The notes under the pieces: model-generated
The model's database searches: none
What the model was told of the DNA's origin: nothing
What the model saw: only the letters and a program-made list of their open reading frames with translations
Source: Liolophura sinensis
Taxonomy: Eukaryota; Mollusca; Polyplacophora; Chitonida; Chitonidae
Direction: 5' to 3'
NCBI RefSeq assembly: GCF_032854445.1
Contig: NC_088295.1
Location: forward strand, 80,382,028-80,446,027
DNA length: 64,000 bases
Made by a program: the position numbers and the translations under genes
Part shown: in pieces, positions 1 to 9,532 of the stretch
Numbering within the stretch: position 1 is the first letter of the stretch
Layout: each line of letters begins with the position of its first letter

Positions 1-38
1 TCTCAAATAAATGTATACTGTATCAATTTTACTTCAAG

Positions 39-448
39 GAAAGACACCATTAGACAAGACAATTATCAATGGTCGTTTGAGGATGATAAAGCTGTTAGTG
101 ACAGCTGATGCACATTACACATACAGTCAGATGACATCCACAAGAATGGAGGAACTGTCTAACTACTGGCCACCGTTTAAGGAGTGGTTGATGAAGGAGC
201 TGAGCACACCCTGGTCTCTACAGAGATGTTGTCGTCAGGTTATCAGGGACAATTTAGGGCCTGGCCGGCTTGGACCAGATGTAATCAATTCCTTGTGTCT
301 CCCTACCTCACTCAAGTTTTATCTGCGTATTAAATCACCTGAGCTGGATAGTGAGTATGGACTTCGGGGTCCTCCACCCCCCAAACCTAAAATATCGATC
401 TCTATGATCCCTATTGTGCCGTTCATGCCAGCTGGCACAGACACGTGA
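39..448 (+). CDS. Ankyrin-repeat/SOCS-box (ASB-like) protein, last coding exon (partial)
   Basis: This is the 3'-terminal coding exon of a gene that starts outside the window. A pyrimidine-rich tract ending in CAG at 36-38 is the likely splice acceptor, and the exon opens in the middle of a codon. The first residues (GKTPLDKTIINGRLRMIKLL) look like an ankyrin repeat. A SOCS-box-like segment follows at about 215-325: SLQRCCRQVIRDNLG, then RL, then INSLCLPTSLKFYL. This is the usual ASB order, with ankyrin repeats followed by a C-terminal SOCS box. SOCS boxes of this kind recruit Elongin B/C and Cullin 5, so the protein is probably a substrate receptor of a Cullin-RING ubiquitin ligase. A proline-rich tail (GPPPPKPK) precedes the TGA at 446-448. 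Which ASB subtype it is cannot be told from this fragment. The gene converges on the minus-strand ZEB gene. Confidence 0.82.
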
Positions 449-690
449 ACATGTAAACTGTCTAGGTGTACAAGTCATGACAGGTGTGATGATCTGTGAT
501 CTTGATCTACGCCCTTGAGGCAACATGAAAATTTGTGAGATTTAACTGATATGGCTAACAGTTGCGATGCAGTGCATTTAATGTGGTAAAATTGTTATTA
601 TGTGTTAGATGAACATTGTTTGTTTTTTAAAAACTTTATGGCTGTATTTGTTTAAGCGTGAATAAATGACATATATTTATAACTTATACT
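449..690 (+). other. 3'UTR of the ASB-like gene
   Basis: A short AT-rich stretch runs from the TGA at 446-448 to just past an AATAAA at 661-666. The exact cleavage site is not visible. Nothing coding is seen in it. Confidence 0.55.
661..666 (+). terminator. Polyadenylation signal AATAAA of the ASB-like gene
   Basis: This is a canonical AATAAA hexamer on the plus strand, 213 bases after the stop codon, followed by T-rich sequence. It is the best candidate for the 3' end of the ASB-like transcript. Confidence 0.6.
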
Positions 691-1265
691 GAAAAGAGAT
701 TGTAAATGAAAATATTTCATTTAAAAATGTTAATTTTAGTCCTCCAGGATTTAGAGTGAAGTACAGGATTTGCATTTTTTTTTATAGGTTGTGCAATTTA
801 AGGCCTGTTGTTTTTTTTTTTTTATGGAAAATGCATTTGTACATGTATCAAACGTATGCTATGTATGTTACATGTATGTGGAAAGCTCAAAAATAGATAT
901 AAAATCTTTTGTTAAATGTAAATTGTTAGGTTATGTAAATAACGTTTTTATATAGGTATGTTGACTGTGATTAACAAAACAGAATATGACAACATTTTGT
1001 AGAGCACATATTGATTTAGTCGTGTTTTTGTGCCTTTATTATGAGAGCTTCATCCAGGTGTACATGTACTTACATAAACACTGTTGTGTGTTCTGTAACA
1101 AGCCTTCACAGTCCTCATAAATTATTATGATGGTCATGATCTATTATGTTTTACTTATTTATTTGATTGGTGTTGTATGCAGTACTCAAGAATATTTAAC
1201 TAATACATCAGTGGGAGGAAACTGAGCTTGGAAACCCTGGACAATCCGCACAATATTATGCTTCA
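691..1265. other. Intergenic AT-rich sequence, no feature seen
   Basis: This stretch holds T-rich runs (for example near 774-785 and 810-823) and no open frame or repeat that I can support. It lies between the convergent ASB-like and ZEB transcription units. Confidence 0.5.
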
Positions 1266-1277
1266 TTAAGCGAGTTA

Positions 1278-1530
1278 AAACCACTTCGGTGGCTTAATGG
1301 TGTCCGCCTCGAAGTCGCGAGACCTGGGATCAAATCTGGGTCAGGTCATACCAAAGACTTTAAAAATAGTACCAGTTGCTGCCTCGCTTGACGCTAAGAG
1401 GTTAGAGCTTGGCAACAGGGCTGGTTGGCCCACTGTTAGTATAATGTAACCGGGTAATGTGTCATGGTGTCTTCAGCATGATACTTCAATGGCAGTTTGA
1501 TCGATACTCAAATTCATGACCTGATATCTA
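1278..1530 (+). repeat. Degenerate tRNA-derived SINE copy
   Basis: A tRNA-like head begins near 1281 with GGTGGCTTAATGG, an A-box-like element. GGGATCAAATCTGGGTC follows about 40 bases later and resembles a B box. A non-tRNA body follows with no clear tail. It differs from the SINE near 28462, so at least two SINE families are present. The end is uncertain. Confidence 0.55.
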
Positions 1531-1989
1531 GCCCCACCCCCAGCTGCTCTGCCAAGTGAGATACCAAGCCAGTTGCGAACAGTTTGCTTGTTAGAGTCCA
1601 CAGGCATGCTGCAAATAATCCTTCTCATAGAAGACCTTACTGAAAGGTGGAATTTTTCATTTTTTGATCAGTCCATGTTTTAAAAGCAAACCATATCCTG
1701 CCCAGCTTGGTAAGTCAAATTGAAGAGCGATTTGGCTCTATACCCAGAGTCTGAGTTTCATTTGAACTAATATTTTCACGGGTCTTGAGATAGTTGTTTC
1801 AGTGTCTAAATTACAATATATACTGATTAATATTAATAAATTTTGGGGGTGAAGTAGCCTGTAGATAACTAGCCATCAGCCAGGTCTCGCTGGTTTAATA
1901 GCAGCATTACATCAGAACATGGCTGAAGTGTTGTAGTTGCTATTGGACCCCGTCTCATTTCCTTTACGCACCACACTATTATCAGACAA

Positions 1990-2125
1990 GTGATATATGC
2001 CAGCAACCAGCAGATGGCTGAGGGTTTCCCCTGGGCTCTGCTTTGTTTCCTCCCACCATAATGGTGGCTGCCGTCAAATAAGTGAAATATTCTTCAGTAA
2101 TTCATGAAAAACCAACCAAATGAAG
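1990..2125 (+). repeat. 3' fragment of the SINE family seen at 28462
   Basis: The segment contains GGGTTTCCCCTGGGCTCTGC, then CCTCCCACCATAATGGTGG, then AGTGAAATATTCTTCAGTA, and ends near ACCAACCAAATGAA. These blocks match, in the same order, the 3' part of the better preserved SINE at 28462-28733, so this is an old 5'-truncated copy. Confidence 0.65.
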
Positions 2126-2393
2126 ACATAAATCATAAACTGATTCATCCTCCACTCATTAAGGTTGCAGAATGGAAATAGGACAAGTGCTATTTCATGT
2201 GATTTGCACATTTTCACCATCCGCACCATATAAATGTGCCGTATGAAATGTAGCATGATCTATTTTCATTCAACTAGTTGAATTCTTTGATACGAAAGAT
2301 CTTGAACACAGCTCAATCCTACTTGAGATGAAAGGTCACAGAGAAAACCATATAAAAGGTGGATAAGACATAAGAATGGATTGCATATCAAAG

Positions 2394-2399
2394 TTTATT
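2394..2399 (-). terminator. Candidate distal polyadenylation signal of ZEB (minus-strand AATAAA)
   Basis: Plus-strand TTTATT reads AATAAA on the minus strand, followed about 20-35 bases further by T-rich sequence. Using it would give a 3'UTR of roughly 7.1 kb that includes the whole GTCTTCCA array. Confidence 0.4.
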
Positions 2400-3419
2400 T
2401 AACCAACTGCCTTAATGAAGGTCAGTTTGATACATGTAGCTCTAAACAACAGATGATGGAAGTCTTTGTATACGACAACTGACTTGCTGCATCCTTACAC
2501 ACAGCATATGGAAGTTATGGATGAGCAAATGTCACCTCGAGCTTATCTACAATGATTGACAAATGGGAGAGGCTGGATTTCGTAAGACATTAATAACAAT
2601 TTACTACAACTCTGTGTAGGCTGATCTGGGCTGTAGCTGGTCATACAATATAACCTTCGATACAATAAAAATGACTTATATGTGTGATTACAAATGACAG
2701 CCCAATAACCTAAACAGAGTAATCTCCCCTGGTCATGGAAGCCAGATATATAACAAATTACAATACATTAAAGGTGGGCATGCAACATAGAGAGAACATA
2801 TTGTACAAGATTACATTATACATGTACTTTCTAAATCAAACCTTATGCAGACTTACAATGCAACAACTAGAGTATTCCAAAACAGAAAGTACATTTCCAT
2901 ACACAGTAAACAAAATCTAAACATGCAAATTTGTATACAGCTGACAGTGGGTAGCATGTGACAGCACAGGTGGGTATGGTACCTGTGTATGACTAATGAA
3001 CAACAGTGGGACAAACGGTGAGCTAGCCCGGCTAACTGTCCATGCTGTACAGTACAAACACCATTGGGCAACTTTGGCTGAGTAGCTGTTTGTGACTTAG
3101 AACAGGATTGTACAGAGCTATACAAGAAAACACCTACCATAACAAAACTACTCTACGACACTCCTTACACAAAGTATAGTACATGGAAGTTTTATAATAC
3201 ATTTTGGAAGCTTGTGGATTTTTGTTGTCAGTTAACCATGTTTTCGTTAATACCAGACACATTGTGACCTGTAACCATACCAACAACCCCTTCCCACTTT
3301 CACTTTCACTCTGGAAGACTTCAGTGTTGTTCACACACACACTTTCTATACAGTAATAGTAGCATGTGTGTGTGTGGAGCAAGTTTGGCACATACTAGAA
3401 GACAAGTGCATTCACATCC

Positions 3420-3728
3420 TTCAAAAAACACTCATTGGAAGACAAATACAGCTTTATACAAACATTCACACAAATACAGCTTTATAAAAACATTTGCACA
3501 AATACATAAATCGGTGGGAAGATCGTTCTGACAAAAATGTGTTCATGGTTAACAAGTGGCTTACTGAAGATGAATACTCTAATAGCTTTTGGCACACAGA
3601 AATACTGATAGAGAAGACCGGTAAATTTAAAGGGAAAGTTAGTTGCAGAAAACATCTGGTGGGGCAGCAAATAACAGTATAATGCAGGGGAATACATTCA
3701 GTGATGAACAACAAATACATTTTTAAGA
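3420..3728. repeat. Decayed right-to-left end of the GGAAGAC array
   Basis: This stretch contains a perfect TGGAAGAC at 3436-3443 and decayed relatives (GGGAAGAT near 3516, AGAAGACC near 3612), with a short direct repeat of AAATACAGCTTTATA near 3445 and 3474. It looks like an older, diverged part of the array that is well preserved from 3729 onward. Confidence 0.45.
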
Positions 3729-3895
3729 CATTAAGAGGTGGGACAGCAAATAACACTGGAAGACATTCAGTGGTGGGACAGCAAATAACACTGGAAGACA
3801 TTCAGTGGTGGGACAGCAAATAACACTGGAAGACATTCAGTGGTTGGACAGCAAATAACACTGGAAGACATTTAGTGGTGGGACAGTAGATACAC
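3729..3895. repeat. 35-bp tandem repeat carrying TGGAAGAC
   Basis: About four and a half units of 35 bp are present; the TGGAAGAC cores start at 3757, 3792, 3827 and 3862, exactly 35 apart. Each unit reads roughly GTGGTGGGACAGCAAAT followed by AACACTGGAAGACATTCA. The unit looks like a deletion form of the 58-bp unit that follows, because both share a GTGG.. block and the GGAAGACATT core. On the minus strand each unit carries GTCTTCCA. Confidence 0.92.
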
Positions 3896-4008
3896 TATCT
3901 TCAGAATTGTGTAAACATTAGAAGACATTTTTGATGGGGCAGCAAATGCACTACACTTCAAAACAGCATAAAGCTTTGGAAGACCTGAAGTTGTGGGGGG
4001 AAGTAACT
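3896..4008. repeat. Divergent transition units between the 35-bp and 58-bp arrays
   Basis: Recognisable but mutated units lie here (TAGAAGACATT near 3929, TGGAAGACC at 3977-3984, and variants of ACACTATCTTCAGAAT). They join the two homogeneous arrays and show that both descend from one ancestral repeat. Confidence 0.7.
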
Positions 4009-5127
4009 ACACCATCTTTCAGAATAGTGTAAAACAGTGGAAGACATTTGGTGGTATGATAGTCAATACACTATCTTCAGAATAGTGTAAAACAGTGGAA
4101 GACATTTGGTGGTATGATAGTCAATGCACTATCTTCAGAATAGTGTAAAACAGTGGAAGACATTTGGTGGCATGATAGTCAGTACACTATCTTCAGAATA
4201 GTGTAAAACAGTGGAAGACTGCAGTGTATTGGCATGATAGTCAATACACTATCTTCAGAATAGTGTAAAACAGTGGAAGACATTTGGTGGTATGATAGTC
4301 AATGCACTATCTTCAGCATAGTGGAAGACATTTGGTGGCATGATAGTCAGTACACTATCTTCAGAATAGTGTAAAACAGTGGAAGACATCTGGTGGTATG
4401 ATAGTCAATACACTATCTTCAGAATAGTGTAAAACAGTGGAAGACATTTGGTGGCATGATAGTCAGTACACTATCTTCAGAATAGTGTAAAACAGTGGAA
4501 GACATTTGGTGGTATGATAGTCAATACACTATCTTCAGAATAGTGTAAAACAGTGGAAGACATTTGGTGGTATGATAGTCAATGCACTATCTTCAGAATA
4601 GTGTAAAACAGTGGAAGACATTTGGTGGTATGATAGTCAATGCACTATCTTCAGAATAGTGTAAAACAGTGGAAGACATTTGGCGGTATGATAGTCAGTA
4701 CACTATCTTCAGAATAGTGTAAAACAGTGGAAGACATTTGGTGGCATGATAGTCAATACACTATCTTCAGAATAGTGTAAAACAGTGGAAGACATTTGGT
4801 GGCATGATAGTCAATGCACTATCTTCAGAATAGTGTAAAACAGTGGAAGACATTTGGTGGCATGATAGTCAATGCACTATCTTCAGAATAGTGTAAAACA
4901 GTGGAAGACATTTGGTGGTATGATAGTCAATGCACTATCTTCAGAATAGTGTAAAACAGTGGAAGACATTTGGTGGTATGATAGTCAATACACTATCTTC
5001 AGAATAGTGTAAAACAGTGGAAGACATTTGGTGGTATGATAGTCAATGCACTATCTTCAGAATAGTGTAAAACAGTGGAAGACATTTGGTGGTATGATAG
5101 TCAGTACACTATCTTCAGAATAGTGTG
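4009..5127. repeat. 58-bp tandem repeat array (about 19 units) with internal hairpin
   Basis: Nineteen TGGAAGAC cores start between 4038 and 5076, nearly all 58 bases apart (one step of 62 and one of 48). Each unit consists of AGTGGAAGACATTTGGTGG, then TATGATAGTCAATACACTAT or a close variant, then CTTCAGAATAGTGTAAAAC. An inverted repeat sits in each unit: TACACTAT, a 7-base spacer CTTCAGA, then ATAGTGTA; copies with TGCACTAT lose one inner pair. Low divergence between units implies recent expansion or gene conversion. Read on the minus strand, every unit presents GTCTTCCA between hairpins. Confidence 0.96.
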
Positions 5128-5600
5128 AACATTAGAAGACATTCAGTGATGGGGTAGGGATAACACTATGTTTCAGAATAGTGATTGGAAGATTCAAATA
5201 AAGATTGGAAGACAGTTGGCGGGTAAACAAAAACACTATCTTTTTGGATGGCAAACTATATAAAACATTATTTAAAAAAAAAACATTTCAAATCTTTTAA
5301 AGCACTGAAATCATGAACCTTGGTTAGCTAGCACCAAAAAAAAAAAAGCTATAAAATTAGCATCTGGCTCTTTATACAATATAAAGGATACCACAGAAGA
5401 CTAGCATAATAAAACACATGAGACCACAAACATTATTTGAGGATATCATGCAAGGCAAGGTGATCAACTGGTAAGCAAATACACTACACGCACACAAGTG
5501 TCAAAATTACGGAAGACGTTCTCATTACTGGGCATACAGACACTACATATTAGTGTAAATAATGTGGAAGACATTTTATTTGGTGGGTATGCAAAACATC
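5128..5600. repeat. Decayed continuation of the array
   Basis: Past 5127 the unit becomes irregular, but GGAAGAC-like cores persist: TAGAAGAC near 5133, TGGAAGAT at 5186, TGGAAGAC at 5206, CGGAAGAC at 5510 and TGGAAGAC at 5565. Pieces of the ACACTA..TAGTGT arm also survive near 5163-5183 and 5541-5556. The core outlives the surrounding unit. Confidence 0.6.
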
Positions 5601-5674
5601 TAACACTAACACATAATAATGGGATACCTGAATATTGAGAGGTTAGACAAAGACAACAAATTATAGATGGAACA

Positions 5675-5680
5675 TTTATT
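5675..5680 (-). terminator. Candidate proximal polyadenylation signal of ZEB (minus-strand AATAAA)
   Basis: This is the first canonical AATAAA that I find on the minus strand after the ZEB stop codon. GT-rich sequence (TTTGTTGTCTTTGTC) follows about 20-35 bases beyond it. Cleavage here would give a 3'UTR of about 3.9 kb ending just before the GTCTTCCA array. Confidence 0.45.
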
Positions 5681-5902
5681 TTAAAATCTAGACTGCTTAA
5701 CAAAACAAAAGGCAACACTGAGCCAAAGATAAAATTATGTCTAGATCAAACGAATGCACCACATTCAAATTGGCAAACGACTGGCCGAAACAGCCAGTCA
5801 AAAATAGGGAGCTGAGTAAAAGTTTTGGCACAGGTATTAAAGATCAAAGAGCTTTATCTTTGTGACACTACAATGTAATACTTTGGTAAAGTTCATGCAC
5901 AT

Positions 5903-5910
5903 TAATACTG
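5903..5910 (-). promoter_or_regulatory. miR-8/miR-200 8-mer seed site
   Basis: Plus-strand TAATACTG reads CAGTATTA on the ZEB transcript strand. That is the 8-mer target of the miR-8/miR-200bc/429 seed. A 7-mer-A1 version lies 27 bases away at 5876-5882. Confidence 0.55.
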
Positions 5911-8081
5911 GTATGTAAGGAAGAACTGGATTACAGCACAACTCCATACACGAATCTTTCGCACGTCTCTCACACTATAGCACCAGGCGCCTATGGTACA
6001 ATATCATTGTGTGCGTGTCGACAGGGGTTCTACAACTACAATATACAAAACTACCAAATGATTGTTCTCACAATTCACAGGGTATCAACTACGGAGCCCG
6101 CAGAGTCTTCTGAGTATTGTCAGGTGGACCCAGCAAGGAAGGTGGGCTGGCCAAGTTTGGTGTCCATCTATTTGCTAACGTCACATATCACCATTCATAC
6201 AGCTATCTACAAGGGGAGGCTACTCTAAAATCTACATCTACCTACAGGACAAGGTTTGCTCAAGAGGCTGTCAGTGTCTGCAGCCAGTCTACTGGAGGGG
6301 AAGAGGCTATAGCCTCAGACCCCACATCAACATGCCTGACAGGACAACTTACTGGCCTTTTGCGGCAAGGCTTTGGCACAGTGTCCACGGAATAGTCCCT
6401 TCTTCTGCCTGGTGTGGCAAGGGAACAATACCCACAGGAAATCAAATAATATCATATATGGTATCAGTAAAATGAAGAAAATACATACATGTACAAAATC
6501 ACCTATCTACACCACATGAACTACAACAACATTTTCACTTTCAGTTTTATCCACTCAAGAAAGCACACCAGATTAATGACAATCTTATCTTTTAACATGC
6601 CTTTCTCACACACATGAAAGTCAGATGATGGGTTGGCTATTCTCAAATTTTCCTCTGCTATGTTGTAGTCATGAGTCTAAGAAAAGCCAAATGTACACCT
6701 CTGACATACACACAAAATATCACAACAAATACACCACTGTCACACCCTCATATAAGGAACAATCACACACACACCCTCCCCTCCTATTCCCCCACCCCCT
6801 CAGTTGATATAGAACAGGGCACATGATACGTCTGGTACAACACATGGTTAACTATAGTTGTGACTCAGCACCAATAACAGGGTGGTGAACCTCTGACCAG
6901 GGTCAGTAACCTGAGCATATACACCTTATGTACACCATAGACCTGGATGTCTCCAGGAGGACATTTTACTAGCACTCTTTCCAATGACTACAGTTATCCT
7001 GGGTGCAGTCAGACACCTCATTGGCACAGTCTAATTAACATATAAAAAAGTCATTGTAGATGTCAGATCTAACAAGTTCATGTAACAACACCAATAATAC
7101 CATACAGAATTATCAGAACACTCTTTGTACAGCAGTTTTCTTCAAAGTTTTTTAAAAACTATCAGGATGAAAAGCCTGCACAGGTGATGAACAGCTTACC
7201 TGTGAGGTATGTCATGGAAGCACCTCTGATGAGAGAGCAGCGATCAGCCAACATGTGTCAAACCGTTAACAGGTGAGGTTTAACAGGGGAAGACGTAGGT
7301 CAAACATTCCACAAAAAGTACACAGTAGAAGCTACATACCATCTGTACAGCTGTACATGACTCATGATGAGCCCTCATAGGTCTTACACTTACACGTCAG
7401 ACCACACAGACATATATAAGTATATATATATTGCATAATACACTAGGATGGACTATACAGATTATAAAATCATGTCTGTTTCCAAACAGTGATGGCGTTA
7501 TACATCGACACAAGACATATCTAAGACACGCATGAATAAAGCATTTATCCCATTTTAAAAAGAGACATGAAAAGATGATGATCAGTACAGATGTGTTGTT
7601 TGGTGATCCAAATGATACATATTATGCATGTTCTGTAATATGGATTTCCTGGAATTTCCACTCGTTGTGGAATGTTGCTTAAAGATTAGTACGAAACAAA
7701 ATGTTAAAGAGCCTGGCTGACGGGACCAGAACACTAGCCTCAAGGATGGGATCACATGAGTTATCTCCCCTGGCACCTCTGCGGTATCAATTGACTAGAA
7801 TACCTCATCCACATAGATATATCATAACAATATAGCTCATCATAAACCTCTTAACTGACACATTAAAAATACCAAATATACTTGATTTAGTCCACGATAT
7901 CTGGTTAATGTTTAAAATGAACAACAAATTCATGCAAAAATGTCTTGAGACAGTGTTTGAGACTAGATATTATGCTGGCAAGAATCTCAAGATCATCACT
8001 AGCATAGAAAAACAAAATAGACTCTTGGACTAGACAAGGCTATGAATATAAATGTAAATAGAGCTGATCTGATCTAATATC

Positions 8082-8088
8082 AATACTG
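8082..8088 (-). promoter_or_regulatory. miR-8/miR-200 7-mer seed site
   Basis: Plus-strand AATACTG reads CAGTATT on the transcript strand, a 7-mer match to positions 2-8 of miR-8/miR-200. It lies within 490 bases of two 8-mer sites. Confidence 0.45.
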
Positions 8089-8361
8089 AGGGTGATATTA
8101 AATTAAATAATCTCATAAAAAAAGTTTTCTGAGAGGCAAATACATAATCTACAACTTCATCAATCTTGGTGTATTAATGAAAAAAGAAACTTTTCGTTAA
8201 ATATAAAATGGAAGGTGATGTATTACCGAAATTATTTTTAGTTTAGCAAAACTGCAGGACAGAAGAGGCTCACTAAAACAGGCAGCTGGCGGTATGAGAA
8301 TACAAAGGGAAGTAAGTGTGTCACCATATGGCCCAAAGCATACAGCGCTAGATTTGTACAC

Positions 8362-8369
8362 TAATACTG
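8362..8369 (-). promoter_or_regulatory. miR-8/miR-200 8-mer seed site
   Basis: Plus-strand TAATACTG reads CAGTATTA on the minus strand, inside the presumptive ZEB 3'UTR about 1.2 kb after the stop codon. Confidence 0.55.
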
Positions 8370-8563
8370 AGAGGAGATGTCGAGACAGACCAAGTCGTCT
8401 CTGCTAAAAGATTAATACATGTACGATGTGAACACTACAGAACTGAGGCAGCTAGCGCACGGACATTACACCTGTACAACTGATTCACTACCACCAGTAC
8501 AATTCTACAGGTTGGGGCATTACAACAACAAAATAGACTATTGGATGTCAAAAAGAGATCTAT

Positions 8564-8571
8564 TAATACTG
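8564..8571 (-). promoter_or_regulatory. miR-8/miR-200 8-mer seed site
   Basis: Plus-strand TAATACTG reads CAGTATTA on the minus strand. It is the site nearest the stop codon and the third 8-mer in the presumptive 3'UTR. Confidence 0.55.
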
Positions 8572-9532
8572 CATACAAAAAGGGATTTCTCTTGACTAGA
8601 AATACTTAAAACGCCATATTGCTTGTCATAAAACCACAAACGAAAAAAAGGGGGATAACTAAGCCTGGTGCTGCTCTATCAATGTACAAACTGAAAGTGC
8701 AAGTACTCTACTGACCAAATATCCCTAACTCCACCTGTCATGGAAGGCTGGGGTACAGGCTAGCCGGTAATGCTCATCAGCCCCCAAAGCGTAATACTCA
8801 GATCTATGTGACTGACTAACAATAATATAAAATAAAATATCATGCGAACATGTACAACCTCCCCACTACTGGTTCCAGCTCTACAAAACATTGTCATGGG
8901 ACTGGAGACATTTAACCTGAACACACCTGTCATGGCAAGGGACCACATGTCATTATTCTACCAAAATATATCATTTTCTCTAAATAAAATACATTGGCTT
9001 CACTTAAAAGTAATTATTATGCATAAACATAAACTGGATCATTGTGACCCAAATCAGATAAAGAAAAATATTGCTCTCAACAACTGGTAAACCCAATCTG
9101 GTACAATATGTATACATACTGTACATTTACAAGTAAAGTTTTCTACCCACAGAATAGCACAAAATATTATTACTCAAGTCTTGATGAGATGCAAGAATAT
9201 CATCAACTCTCATTATGTCTAAAATCATATGAATGGGTGGGTCACAAACGCTATTGCGAGTAAAATGCATGTTTCTTATTAAAATAAATGAGCAACTGTT
9301 ATTGATAACAGCTCAGAAACAAATAAGTACAATATCAAGGTAATAACAGAAATAACTATTAATCAGTTCATTGTAGGTCTTACAAAAAAATCGTAACAAA
9401 TACGTAGGTTTACTGCCCTTAATTTCATACATGTATAATATGTACACAACAGGCAAATCTGATAACATTCAAGATACAACTGTTGTCTTGTACCAGTCCA
9501 AACAATGTTTGCCAACAACTTACTAGCGGGAT

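Larger units (their letters stand above)
3436..5572 (-). promoter_or_regulatory. Cluster of 27 miR-7 8-mer seed sites (GY boxes) on the ZEB transcript strand
   Basis: Plus-strand TGGAAGAC occurs at 3436, 3757, 3792, 3827, 3862, 3977, 4038, 4096, 4154, 4212, 4274, 4322, 4380, 4438, 4496, 4554, 4612, 4670, 4728, 4786, 4844, 4902, 4960, 5018, 5076, 5206 and 5565. The minus-strand RNA reads GTCTTCCA at each, which is complementary to positions 2-8 of miR-7 with an A opposite position 1. GTCTTCC is also the GY box, the miR-7 target motif of Drosophila Notch-target 3'UTRs. Weaker matches lie at 5511 (7-mer) and 5186 (7-mer-A1). Pairing beyond the seed is poor, so the sites would be bulged and non-cleaving. 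Function depends on the region being transcribed on the minus strand, which is not shown. Confidence 0.6.
2375..9532 (-). other. Presumptive long 3'UTR of the zfh1/ZEB gene
   Basis: After the ZEB stop codon at 9533-9535 no supportable coding exon follows for about 7 kb on the minus strand. The first canonical minus-strand AATAAA is at 5675-5680 and the next is at 2394-2399. No other gene signature lies between, and the block contains three 8-mer miR-8/miR-200 sites, as expected for a ZEB 3'UTR. It also contains the tandem array described separately. Continuity with the ZEB mRNA is an inference; a separate noncoding transcript or untranscribed DNA remains possible, especially left of 5655. Confidence 0.5.

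Noticed and set aside
2853-3801. Minus-strand open frames of 85-111 codons in the 3'UTR region
   Set aside because: They lie on the ZEB transcript strand but are Cys/Leu/Tyr-rich, run into the repeat array and show no domain; unlikely to be a ZEB tail or separate gene.
3729-5127. CRISPR-like regular array
   Set aside because: Whole units repeat without unique spacers, there are no cas genes, and the window is an animal genome. It is a tandem repeat.
3729-5127. Plus-strand array as a cluster of miR-7-like microRNA genes
   Set aside because: The inverted repeat has only an 8-bp stem and does not include TGGAAGAC, so it cannot form a microRNA precursor.
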